Below are positions 56,559-64,000 of a DNA stretch of 64,000 bases, piece after piece (position 1 is the stretch's first letter; the number at the start of each line of letters is the position of its first letter). This stretch comes from Pseudacidovorax sp. NFM-22 (GTDB taxonomy: Bacteria; Pseudomonadota; Gammaproteobacteria; Burkholderiales; Burkholderiaceae_C). The notes beneath the pieces were generated by a model that did not search any database, was not told the DNA's origin, and saw only the letters and a list, made by a program, of their open reading frames with translations. The DNA is taken from positions 620,001-684,000 of the forward strand of contig NZ_JACBFY010000001.1 of NCBI RefSeq assembly GCF_021401245.1. The letters are read 5' to 3'. The translations under genes were made by a program, and so were the position numbers.

Positions 56559-58025
56559 TCACGGATCGATCAACCCGGCCAGCACGCCGGGTGCGAAGTG
56601 TCGGTCGATGTAGTCGGCCAATCCGTCGAAGGTGGCATCGAGCGTGGGCACCTGCGCGCCGAACAGCGCGCGCACCACGCCGGCATCCTCGAACAGGCCG
56701 TGCAGGTAGAGGCCCAGCACATTGCCCGCGGTGTTCTGCCAGCCCAGCTCATCGGCCAGCACGGGCCGGCCCTGCGCGGCCAGTTGCGGATGCGCGCCGG
56801 TCTGGCCATGGTGGATCTCGTAGCCTGCCAGCGGCACCTGCGCCAGCGCGGACCACGGACCGCTCACGGCCTCAAAGCGGGTGCGGCGCAGGCGCACGGT
56901 CTTCTCGCGCGCGAACACCGTGACCAGCGGCAGCAGGCCCAGGCCGGGCGCATTGCCGTCGATGCCATGCGGATCGACCAGCGCCTCGCCCAGCATCTGC
57001 AGGCCGCCGCAGATGCCCAGCACCCGGCCGCCCGCCGTGGCGTGCGCGGCGATGGCGCGGTCCAGGCCCTGGGCCCGCAGCCAGGCCAGGTCGCTGGCGG
57101 TGGCCTTGGAGCCGGGCAGCACGATCCAGTCGGCACCCGCCAGCGCCTCGGGCGTGCGCGCCCAGACGAGTCGCAGTCCCGGCACCTTCTTGAGCGGCTG
57201 GAATTCATCGAGATTGCTGATGCGCGGATAGGCGACGACGGCCACCGTGAGACCACCCGCCGAACGGTCGCCGCTGGGCCGGTCGTCGAACACGCCGTCT
57301 TCCTCGGGCAGGCCGTGCTGCCACCACATGGGCAGCGTGGCGACGGTGGGTACGCCGGTCAGGCCCTGCAGCTGCTCGGGCCCGGGTGCCAGCAGCGACG
57401 CGTCGCCGCGGAAGCGGTTGAGCACGAAGCCCGACAGGCGCGCACGATCAGCCTCGGGGATCAGCGCCCAGGTGCCGTAGAGATGGGCGAAGGCGCCGCC
57501 ACGGTCGATGTCGGTGACCAGCAGGCAGCGCGCATCGGCATGGCAGGCCATGCGCAGGTTGACGATGTCGCTGGCCATCAGGTTGATCTCGGCGGGCGAG
57601 CCGGCGCCTTCGAGCACCACCACGTCGTGGTCGGCGGCCAGGCTGTCGAAGGCCTCGGCGATGCGCGGCCACACCATGGCACTGCGTTCGCGCCAGGGCG
57701 TGCGCGTCAGCGCCTCGTGCACCTCGCCCATCAGGATCACCTGGCTGGCGGTGTCGCGCTCGGGCTTGAGCAGCAGCGGGTTCATGCGCACGTCAGGCAC
57801 GGCACGCGCGGCCAGGGCCTGGAAGTACTGGGCACTGCCGATCTCGCCGCCGTGGTCCGCGTCACTGCGGGCCGGCACCACGCGGGCGTTGTTGCTCATG
57901 TTCTGCGCCTTGAAGGGCGCCACCCGCAGGCCCTGCCGCGCATACCAGCGGCACAGCGCCGTCGCCAGCCAGCTCTTGCCGGCACCGCTGGTGGTGCCGA
58001 GGACCATCACGCAACGGGCGGCCAT
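56559..58025 (-). CDS. cobQ: Adenosylcobyric acid synthase (glutamine-hydrolysing)
   Basis: CobQ amidates four side chains of adenosylcobyrinic diamide. The protein is 488 residues. The N-terminal dethiobiotin-synthetase-like P-loop is seen as 'VLGTTSGAGKSWLATALC' with 'APFKAQNMSNNA'. The C-terminal type 1 glutamine amidotransferase has its nucleophile Cys in 'RVLGICGGLQMLG' and the His in 'YLHGLFED'. It is the first of four late cobalamin genes; no B12 riboswitch is evident in the 150 bases upstream. Confidence 0.95.
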   Translation of the reverse strand: MAARCVMVLGTTSGAGKSWLATALCRWYARQGLRVAPFKAQNMSNNARVVPARSDADHGGEIGSAQYFQALAARAVPDVRMNPLLLKPERDTASQVILMGEVHEALTRTPWRERSAMVWPRIAEAFDSLAADHDVVVLEGAGSPAEINLMASDIVNLRMACHADARCLLVTDIDRGGAFAHLYGTWALIPEADRARLSGFVLNRFRGDASLLAPGPEQLQGLTGVPTVATLPMWWQHGLPEEDGVFDDRPSGDRSAGGLTVAVVAYPRISNLDEFQPLKKVPGLRLVWARTPEALAGADWIVLPGSKATASDLAWLRAQGLDRAIAAHATAGGRVLGICGGLQMLGEALVDPHGIDGNAPGLGLLPLVTVFAREKTVRLRRTRFEAVSGPWSALAQVPLAGYEIHHGQTGAHPQLAAQGRPVLADELGWQNTAGNVLGLYLHGLFEDAGVVRALFGAQVPTLDATFDGLADYIDRHFAPGVLAGLIDP

Positions 58026-58175
58026 CAGCGGGGCGCGCCGTTCGAAGGGAATGTTCGGGGATGCAGTCGGTGGCGGGCGCAGGGCATCGAAAAATCATAG
58101 CTGCAGGCTGTTGCGCTACGACGGGCCCGCAACTGTTCCGGTCCGCGGCCCTTGGCGCATGGCATGCTCAGGCGC

Positions 58176-59159
58176 ATGACCGACCTGATCCTCCCCACCT
58201 ACGACGACGTGGCCGCCGCGGCCGCGCGGCTCGACGGCCATGCCCACCGCACGCCCGTGATGCGCTCACGCACGGCCGACGAGGAGTTCGGCGCCGAGGT
58301 CTTCTTCAAGTGCGAGAACCTGCAGCGCATGGGCGCCTTCAAGTTCCGCGGCGCCTTCAATGCGCTGTCCAAGCTGGACGTGACACAACGCCGTGCCGGC
58401 GTGGCCGCCTTCTCCTCGGGCAACCATGCGCAGGCCGTGGCGCTGGCCGCGCGCGAGCTGGGCATGCCGGCCGCCATCCTGATGCCGGAGGACGCCCCAG
58501 CCGCCAAGATCGCCGCCACCCGCGGCTACGGCGGCGAGGTCATCACCTACGACCGCTACACGCAGGACCGCGAGCAGCTGGCCCGCAGCCTGGCCGAGGA
58601 GCGCGGCATGACGCTGATCCCGCCCTACGACCACCCGGATGTGCTGGCCGGCCAGGGCACGGCGGTCAAGGAGCTGATCGAGGACACGGGCCCGCTCGAC
58701 GCGCTCTTCGTCTGCCTGGGCGGCGGCGGGCTGCTGTCGGGCTCGGCGCTCGCGGCGCGTGCGCTGTCGCCGCAGTGCAAGGTCTATGGCGTGGAGCCCG
58801 AGGCCGGCAACGACGGCCAGCAGTCCCTGCGCACCGGCCGCATCGTGCACATCGACACGCCGCGCACCATCGCCGACGGCGCGCAGACGCAGCACCTGGG
58901 CGCCTACACCTTCGCCATCATCCGCCGCGACGTCCAGGACATCCTCACCGTCACCGATGCGCAGCTGGTCGAGGCCATGCGCTTCTTCTTCACGCGGATG
59001 AAGCTGGTGGTCGAGCCCACCGGCTGCCTGGCCTTCGCCGCGGCGCGGGCCATGAAGGACACGCTGCGCGGCCAGCGCGTGGGCGTGATCCTGAGCGGCG
59101 GCAATGTGGACATGGCGCGCTTCTGCGCGCTGATGGCGGAGCCGGCCGCGGCCCAGTGA
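58176..59159 (+). CDS. Threonine/serine dehydratase-family PLP enzyme
   Basis: A 327-residue fold-type II PLP enzyme close to serine racemase and threo-3-hydroxyaspartate ammonia-lyase. The PLP lysine is in 'AFKFRGAFNAL' (about residue 55), 'SSGNHAQAVALAA' binds the substrate carboxylate, and the phosphate loop is 'GGGGLLSGSAL'. It lacks the ACT domain of biosynthetic IlvA. The product may be a dehydratase for Ser/Thr or 3-hydroxyaspartate; sequence alone does not settle it. ATG 58176 is chosen over 58152 and 58164 from family alignment. Confidence 0.88.
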   Translation: MTDLILPTYDDVAAAAARLDGHAHRTPVMRSRTADEEFGAEVFFKCENLQRMGAFKFRGAFNALSKLDVTQRRAGVAAFSSGNHAQAVALAARELGMPAAILMPEDAPAAKIAATRGYGGEVITYDRYTQDREQLARSLAEERGMTLIPPYDHPDVLAGQGTAVKELIEDTGPLDALFVCLGGGGLLSGSALAARALSPQCKVYGVEPEAGNDGQQSLRTGRIVHIDTPRTIADGAQTQHLGAYTFAIIRRDVQDILTVTDAQLVEAMRFFFTRMKLVVEPTGCLAFAAARAMKDTLRGQRVGVILSGGNVDMARFCALMAEPAAAQ

Positions 59160-59164
59160 GCCAC

Positions 59165-59189
59165 GCCCGGCCAGCGGTGCCGGCCGGGC
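59165..59189. terminator. Hairpin between convergent genes
   Basis: GCCCGGCC (59165-59172) pairs perfectly with 59182-59189, with a 9-base loop, between the dehydratase stop and the cydX stop. There is no T-run, so terminator function is uncertain. Confidence 0.4.
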
Positions 59190-59213
59190 TGCATCCACTC
59201 CGCGTGCTCGACT

Positions 59214-59351
59214 TCAGACGGGGCGCTGTTCAGGCGGGTCCAGTTTGTCGTGCCGGATCGCATCGTCTTCCATCAGCTCGAACCACATCGCGTTGAGCAC
59301 GGCAAAGGCCGCCGCGAGCGGCAGGCCGAGGAGCCAGGAGAAATACCACAT
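59214..59351 (-). CDS. cydX: Cytochrome bd small subunit CydX
   Basis: A 45-codon gene. The product starts 'MWYFSWLLGLPLAAAFAVLN' and continues 'AMWFELMEDD', a close match to the CydX/YbgT pattern (one membrane helix, N-terminal W-Y-F, conserved Glu at the helix end). CydX stabilises the CydAB oxidase and its haems. It lies 42 bases after cydB in the same direction, with a GGAAC-type ribosome site. It is easily missed because of size. Confidence 0.9.
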   Translation of the reverse strand: MWYFSWLLGLPLAAAFAVLNAMWFELMEDDAIRHDKLDPPEQRPV

Positions 59352-59393
59352 GGTGTTGTTCCTTCGTGTTGTTGAGAGGGAGCGCCGGCACGC

Positions 59394-60548
59394 TCAGTAG
59401 GCGTGCCCGCGTTCCTCGCGGATCGCATCGGGATCGACCTTGCCCCGCATGACCGAGAACACCCAGCTGGTGTAGGCCAGGATGATCGGCATGAAGACCA
59501 GCGTGCACACCAGCATGATGAAGAGCGTGAGGTGGCTGGACGAGGCGTCCCACACCGTCAGGCTGGCCCGCGGGTCGAGCGACGAGGGCAGCAGGAAGGG
59601 GAACATCGACACGCCCACGCTGACGATCACGCCCGCGATGGCCAGGCCGCTGGCCAGCAGCGCCGGCAACTCGCGCCGGGCCATGAAGCACAGCGTCGCG
59701 AGCAGCGCGCCCGCCACGCCCAGGGCCGGCACCAGCCACAACGCCGGATGCGCCGCGTAGTTGGCGAACCAGGCGCCCTGCCCCACGGCCACCGTCTTGA
59801 GCAGCGGTGCCGAAGGGCCGACCGGGTTGATGGGGCTCGTGATCTCGTAGCCGCCCACGAAGCGCGCCAGCAGCAGGCCGGCCGCCGCGTACAGCACCGC
59901 CGTCAGCGGCGCGGCCACGATGCCGATGCGGCGTGCCCGCTCGGCCACGGCGCCGCCCGTCTTCAGCTGCAGCCAGGCCGCGCCGTGCATGGCCAGCATG
60001 GCCACCGACAGCACGCCGGCCAGCAGCGCGTAGGGATTGAGCAGGCCGAGGAAGCTGCCCTCGTAGAAGATGCGCATGTCGTCGCTGAAGCGGAAGGGCA
60101 CGCCCTGCAGCACATTGCCCAAGGCCACGCCGAAGATCAGCGCAGGCACGAAGCCACCGACGAAGAGCGCCCAGTCCCAGCGCGAGCGCCAGGCCGGGTC
60201 TTCCTTCTTGCTGCGGAACTTGAAGCCCACCGGCCGCAGGATGAGCGCCACCAGGATGGCGAACATGGCCAGGTAGAAGCCCGAGAAGGACACGGCATAG
60301 ATGTGCGGCCAGGCGGCGAAGATGGCGCCGCCGCCCAGGATCAGCCAGACCTGGTTGCCTTCCCACACCGGGCCGATGCTGTTGATGACCACGCGGCGCT
60401 CGGTGTCGTCGCGGCCGACGAAGGGCAGCAACATGGCGCTGCCCAGGTCGAAGCCGTCGGTGAGCGCAAAGCCCACCAGCAGCACGCCCAGAAGGGCCCA
60501 CCAGACGAGGCGCAGGACGTCGTAGGAAATCAGTTCGTGAAGGATCAT
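59394..60548 (-). CDS. cydB: Cytochrome bd ubiquinol oxidase subunit II
   Basis: A 384-residue inner-membrane protein with eight or nine hydrophobic segments, subunit II of the bd-type quinol oxidase. The N-terminal '[25 protein letters not shown]' region and '[23 protein letters not shown]' motif are diagnostic of CydB. It starts 19 bases after cydA and belongs to the cydDCABX cluster, which supports respiration at low oxygen. Confidence 0.96.
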   Translation of the reverse strand: MILHELISYDVLRLVWWALLGVLLVGFALTDGFDLGSAMLLPFVGRDDTERRVVINSIGPVWEGNQVWLILGGGAIFAAWPHIYAVSFSGFYLAMFAILVALILRPVGFKFRSKKEDPAWRSRWDWALFVGGFVPALIFGVALGNVLQGVPFRFSDDMRIFYEGSFLGLLNPYALLAGVLSVAMLAMHGAAWLQLKTGGAVAERARRIGIVAAPLTAVLYAAAGLLLARFVGGYEITSPINPVGPSAPLLKTVAVGQGAWFANYAAHPALWLVPALGVAGALLATLCFMARRELPALLASGLAIAGVIVSVGVSMFPFLLPSSLDPRASLTVWDASSSHLTLFIMLVCTLVFMPIILAYTSWVFSVMRGKVDPDAIREERGHAY

Positions 60549-60567
60549 GATGCAGCTCCTGCGGTGA

Positions 60568-62157
60568 TCAGCGCACCAGCGCCAGTTCGGGGGCGGCCTC
60601 GGCGCGCAGCGCGGCGGGCGGCGGCACGGGATGCTCCTGCGGCCCCTTGCGGATGGCCTTGAACATCAGCTTCATCTCGATGACCAGCAGCACGCTGTAG
60701 ATGGCGATGAAGCCCAGCAGCGTGGCCAGCACGGTGCCGGCGCCCAGGTTGGAGACGGCCACGCCCGTGGGCAGCACGCCTTCGATGATCCAGGGCTGGC
60801 GACCGAACTCGGCCACGAACCAGCCGCATTCGGCGGCGATCCACGGCAGCGGAATGGCCCACAGCGCCACCTTCAACAGCCATGGGTGCGCCTCCAGCCG
60901 GCGCCGCGCCGACAGCCAGAAGAACGCGGCCGTGAGCACGATGAAGAACAGGCCCAGCGCGACCATGATGCGGAAGGTCCAGTACAGCGGCGCGACCTGC
61001 GGCACCGTGTCCCAGGCGGCCTTGGCGATCTGCTCGGGCGTCGCCTGGCGCGGATCGTCCACATAGCGCTTGAGCAGCAGCGCATAGCCCAGCTGCCGGC
61101 CGTTGGCCTCGAAGGCGGCCTTGGCCTCGGGCGGCACGGCGCCGCTCGCGCCGGCGGCGCGGATCTTCTGCAGCGCGTCGTAGGCCACCACACCCTCGCG
61201 GATGTTGACCTCGGCGCGCTTGACCAGGTCGTCGATGCCGGGGATCTCGGTGTCGAGCGAGCGCGTGCCGATCAGGCCCATGACCCAGGGAATGTGCACG
61301 GCGAAGTGCGTCTCGCGCGCCGCCTGGTCGGGGAAGCCGAAGGCGGTGAAGGCGGCGGGCGCGGGCTCGGTCTTCCACATGGCCTCGATGGCGGCCAGCT
61401 TCATCTTCTGGTGCTCGGTCGAGAGGTAGCCGCTCTCGTCGCCCAGCACCACCACCGACAGCGAGGCGGCCAGACCGAAGGAGGCCGCGACGGTCATCGA
61501 GCGCTTGGCCAGGTGCACGTGCCGGCCCTTGAGCAGGTACCAGGCCGAGATGCCCAGCACGAAGAGCGCCGCCACCACGTAGGCGGCCGAGACCGTGTGC
61601 ACGAACTTGGCCTGCGCCACCGGGTTGGTCAGCACGGCGAAGAAGTCGGTCACCTCCATGCGCATGGTCTGCGGGTTGAACTGCGCGCCCACCGGGTTCT
61701 GCATCCAGCCGTTGGCGATCAGGATCCACAGCGCCGACAGGTTGGAGCCCAGCGCCACGCACCAGGTCACGATCAGGTGCTTGAGCTTGGACAGCCGCTC
61801 CCAGCCGAAGAAGAACAGGCCGACGAAGGTGGCTTCGAGGAAGAAGGCCATCAGCCCCTCGATGGCCAGCGGTGCGCCGAACACGTCGCCCACATAGTGG
61901 CTGTAGTAGCTCCAGTTCATGCCGAACTGGAACTCCATGACGATGCCGGTGGCCACGCCCATCGCGAAGTTGATGCCGAAGAGCAGGCCCCAGAACTTGG
62001 TCATGTCGCGCCAGATGGTGCGGCCCGTCATGACGTAGACGGTCTCCATGATGGCGATCAGGATCGCCAGCCCGATGGTCAGCGGAACGAAAAGAAAGTG
62101 GTAGAGGGCCGTGACTGCGAACTGCAATCGTGAGAGGCCGACGATGTCGAGGTCCAT
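60568..62157 (-). CDS. cydA: Cytochrome bd ubiquinol oxidase subunit I
   Basis: A 529-residue haem-carrying subunit. H19-type ligand is in the first helix ('[10 protein letters not shown]'), and '[20 protein letters not shown]' is the conserved helix 4 region. The periplasmic Q-loop includes '[20 protein letters not shown]', followed by the diagnostic '[14 protein letters not shown]' in the C-terminal half. The ATG at 62157 has an AAGGAG ribosome site. It lies 53 bases after cydC. Confidence 0.97.
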   Translation of the reverse strand: MDLDIVGLSRLQFAVTALYHFLFVPLTIGLAILIAIMETVYVMTGRTIWRDMTKFWGLLFGINFAMGVATGIVMEFQFGMNWSYYSHYVGDVFGAPLAIEGLMAFFLEATFVGLFFFGWERLSKLKHLIVTWCVALGSNLSALWILIANGWMQNPVGAQFNPQTMRMEVTDFFAVLTNPVAQAKFVHTVSAAYVVAALFVLGISAWYLLKGRHVHLAKRSMTVAASFGLAASLSVVVLGDESGYLSTEHQKMKLAAIEAMWKTEPAPAAFTAFGFPDQAARETHFAVHIPWVMGLIGTRSLDTEIPGIDDLVKRAEVNIREGVVAYDALQKIRAAGASGAVPPEAKAAFEANGRQLGYALLLKRYVDDPRQATPEQIAKAAWDTVPQVAPLYWTFRIMVALGLFFIVLTAAFFWLSARRRLEAHPWLLKVALWAIPLPWIAAECGWFVAEFGRQPWIIEGVLPTGVAVSNLGAGTVLATLLGFIAIYSVLLVIEMKLMFKAIRKGPQEHPVPPPAALRAEAAPELALVR

Positions 62158-62210
62158 GGTGAGACTCCTTCTGAAATGCTTGGCGTCGGAATGCGGGGAA
62201 TGCGATGGGC

Positions 62211-63923
62211 TCAGTCGTCGCGCAATGCGGCGAGGGCGGTGTCGAAGGCGGGTGTGCCGCGCCGCAGGTCGGCGCGCAACGCGCCGGCATCGATGCAGAG
62301 CAGGCGGTCGGCGAGCCGCGCTTCGCGGCGCAGATGGGTGGCGATGAGCAGCGTGCGGCCCTGCGCCCGCGCGTCCAGGCGGCGCAGGACCTCGCGGGCG
62401 GTGGCGGCGTCGAGTGCCTCCGTCGGCTCGTCGAGCAGCCACAGCGGTGCGTCCTGCAGCAGCAGGCGGGCCAGCGACAGGCGGCGCATCTGCCCGCCCG
62501 ACAGGCCCAGCCCGCCTTCGCCCAGGGGCGTGTCCAGGCCTTCGCGCAAGCGGGCGACATCGGGCTGCAGGCCGGCATCGGCGAGCGCCGCGCCCAACTG
62601 CGCGTCGGTGGCGTGGGGTGCGGCGAGCGTGAGGTTGTCGCGCAGGCTGTCGCGGAAGAGCTCGGGCCGCTGGGTCATCCAGGTGGCGCGCGGTGCCTGC
62701 ACCTGGCCGGCGACCGGGGCGCGTTCACCCGCCACCAGCGCGAGCAGCGTGGACTTGCCGGCGCCGCTGGGTCCGATGACCGCCACGCGCTCGCCGGGCT
62801 GGATGTGCAGCGCCGGCAGTTGCAGGACGGGGCGTGCCCCGCCGTCTCGGCGCACCACGACACCTTCGAGATGGATGCCGCCGTCGGCTGCGGCGCCAGG
62901 GCGAGCCTGCGGCGCATCGCCCGACGGTGTGGCCTCCGCCGCCGCCACGGCCGGCGCCAGCCGCCGGGCCGCCAGCCAGGTGCGGCCCGACTCCAGCGCG
63001 CCGCGGCGCAGCGCCGCCATCGGCTCGCCCGCGGCCAGCGCCATGAGCATCAGCAGCGCCGCGGCCGGCGCGCCGATGCGGCCCTGCTCCACCAGCCAGG
63101 CGGCCGCCAGCAGCACGCCCACCAGGGTGGCCGTGTGCACCAATCCGTGCGCGAAGCTGGCCCGCGCTTCCAGGCTGGCCATGCGCAGGTCGGTGGCGGC
63201 CAGGCGTGCATCGGCCTCGGCCAGCGCCTCGCACTGGGCCGTCAGCCGGCCGGCCATGGCCAGTTCGGTCTGCCCCGCCACGAGGTCGACGGCACGGGCG
63301 CGCAGGCGCTCCAGCGCCAGCGCCCGGCGCACCGCCACGGGGCGGGCCCGGCGCGCGACCACCCACGCACTGCCCCAGCCGGCCACTAGCAGCCAGGCGG
63401 CCAGGGCCAGGCCCAGCCGCAGGTCGTGCAAGCCAGCCACGACGCCGGCCATCGCCGCCGCTGCCAGGCTGACGGCCAGCGGCACGGCCATGCGCAGGTA
63501 GAGGGCATCGAGCGCATCGATGTCGGCCGTCAGGCGCTGCAGCAGCCGCGCGGGACGCAGCAGCAGGCGCTGCGCCGCCTCGGGTTGCGCCCAACCGCGC
63601 AGCAGACGCTCGCGCAGGCCAGCCAGCACGCCGAGCGTGGCATCGTGCGTGACGAGCCGCTCGGCATAGCGCGCGCCGGTGCGGCCCAGGGCCAGCAGCC
63701 GGATGCCCGCCGAGGGCATGAAGACGTCGAACACCATCGCCGTCGTCAGCTGCAGGCCGGCCAGCGCCGTCGCCGTGATGAACCAGCCCGACAGGCCCAG
63801 CAGGCCGATGCCGGCCAGGCTGGTGAGCACGGCCAGCCCGGCGCCCAGCCACAGTGCCCCGCGTCGCTGGCCGATGAAATGGCGGCGCAGCACCTGGAGA
63901 TCGTGGGTGGCGGAACGGGTCAT
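62211..63923 (-). CDS. cydC: Glutathione/cysteine ABC exporter subunit CydC
   Basis: A 570-residue half-transporter of the CydDC heterodimer, which exports cysteine and glutathione to the periplasm and is needed for cytochrome bd assembly. Six membrane segments precede the ATPase domain with Walker A 'IGPSGAGKSTLLALVAG', signature 'LSGGQMRRLSLARLL' and Walker B 'LWLLDEPTEALD'. The 'GLSGWFITATALAGL' segment is typical of CydC. It directly precedes cydA. Confidence 0.95.
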   Translation of the reverse strand: MTRSATHDLQVLRRHFIGQRRGALWLGAGLAVLTSLAGIGLLGLSGWFITATALAGLQLTTAMVFDVFMPSAGIRLLALGRTGARYAERLVTHDATLGVLAGLRERLLRGWAQPEAAQRLLLRPARLLQRLTADIDALDALYLRMAVPLAVSLAAAAMAGVVAGLHDLRLGLALAAWLLVAGWGSAWVVARRARPVAVRRALALERLRARAVDLVAGQTELAMAGRLTAQCEALAEADARLAATDLRMASLEARASFAHGLVHTATLVGVLLAAAWLVEQGRIGAPAAALLMLMALAAGEPMAALRRGALESGRTWLAARRLAPAVAAAEATPSGDAPQARPGAAADGGIHLEGVVVRRDGGARPVLQLPALHIQPGERVAVIGPSGAGKSTLLALVAGERAPVAGQVQAPRATWMTQRPELFRDSLRDNLTLAAPHATDAQLGAALADAGLQPDVARLREGLDTPLGEGGLGLSGGQMRRLSLARLLLQDAPLWLLDEPTEALDAATAREVLRRLDARAQGRTLLIATHLRREARLADRLLCIDAGALRADLRRGTPAFDTALAALRDD

Positions 63924-63951
63924 GGCGTGGGCTCCTGGGTGGGTCGCGGCT

Positions 63952-64000
63952 TCAGGCCGCTTCGCGCAGCGGCGTCAGTTCGAGGCGGAGCACGCGGTCC
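63952..64000 (-). CDS. cydD: 3' end of cydD, cut by window
   Basis: The last 15 codons of a leftward gene end in TGA at 63954-63952, 28 bases before cydC. They read '...DRVLRLELTPLREAA'. The 'DRVLRLE' ending fits the C-terminus of CydD ATPases, and cydD normally precedes cydC. Too short for independent proof. Confidence 0.6.
   Translation of the reverse strand, partial: DRVLRLELTPLREAA

Noticed and set aside
58026-58175. Cobalamin riboswitch ahead of cobQ
   Set aside because: The gap is too short, and no B12-box-like conserved core could be found on the cobQ strand.

Overview
The window is GC-rich (about two thirds to 70% G+C by eye), with dense, strongly codon-biased genes and short intergenic gaps. 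The gene families point to a betaproteobacterium of the Burkholderiales, most likely Comamonadaceae: a Bug-type tripartite tricarboxylate receptor, a GTG-started gluQ/trmB pair, FmdA/FmdB with a Urt-type amide ABC transporter, cynABDS-type cyanate genes, and cydDCABX. Genus cannot be fixed from the sequence alone. No rRNA, tRNA, CRISPR array or intact insertion sequence was recognised.

Layout. 1-11.7 kb is mostly housekeeping: a photolyase/cryptochrome of the FeS-BCP class cut by the window edge, an SDR epimerase, a DASS anion transporter, trhO, a pirin/flavodoxin/DoxX/pirin operon with a divergent LysR regulator, a renalase-like flavoprotein, gluQ and trmB. 11.8-18.7 kb is an accessory insertion: a Type III-like restriction-modification operon (mod, small membrane protein, res) whose three genes overlap by 1 and 4 bases. 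Its mod gene has a low-GC centre. 19.0-20.5 kb has an HD-domain protein and a class II aldolase-like protein.

20.4-45.2 kb is dominated by nitrogen scavenging. A ten-gene leftward operon encodes a five-subunit amide/urea-type ABC transporter, formamidase FmdA, FmdB, aliphatic amidase AmiE and a MoxR/CbbQ-type ATPase with a VWA partner. Divergent from it is an unusual regulator: an NCS1 nucleobase-permease-like domain fused through a cysteine-rich linker to a hybrid histidine kinase, followed by a LuxR-type response regulator. A GH3 lipoprotein, an acidic conserved hypothetical protein and a Bug receptor follow. Next come cyanase with its own ABC transporter, preceded by a good sigma-54 (-24/-12) promoter match, and a soluble PAS histidine kinase/NarL-type regulator pair. 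Together these genes would import amides and cyanate and release ammonia in the cytoplasm.

45.3-64 kb returns to core genes: a DUF1348 protein and TetR regulator sharing two identical operator palindromes, a PanE-type reductase, alaS, thpR, a di-iron ferritin-like protein, nth, an alpha/beta hydrolase, a deaminase, a late cobalamin cluster (cobQ, cobT, cobS, cobC), a threonine-dehydratase-family enzyme, and the cytochrome bd operon (cydD end, cydC, cydA, cydB and the 45-codon cydX).

A pattern across the window is a -10-like hexamer 6 to 9 bases before the start codon of several genes (trhO, lysR, trmB, GH3, tetR, nth, the Bug receptor), which suggests leaderless transcripts.
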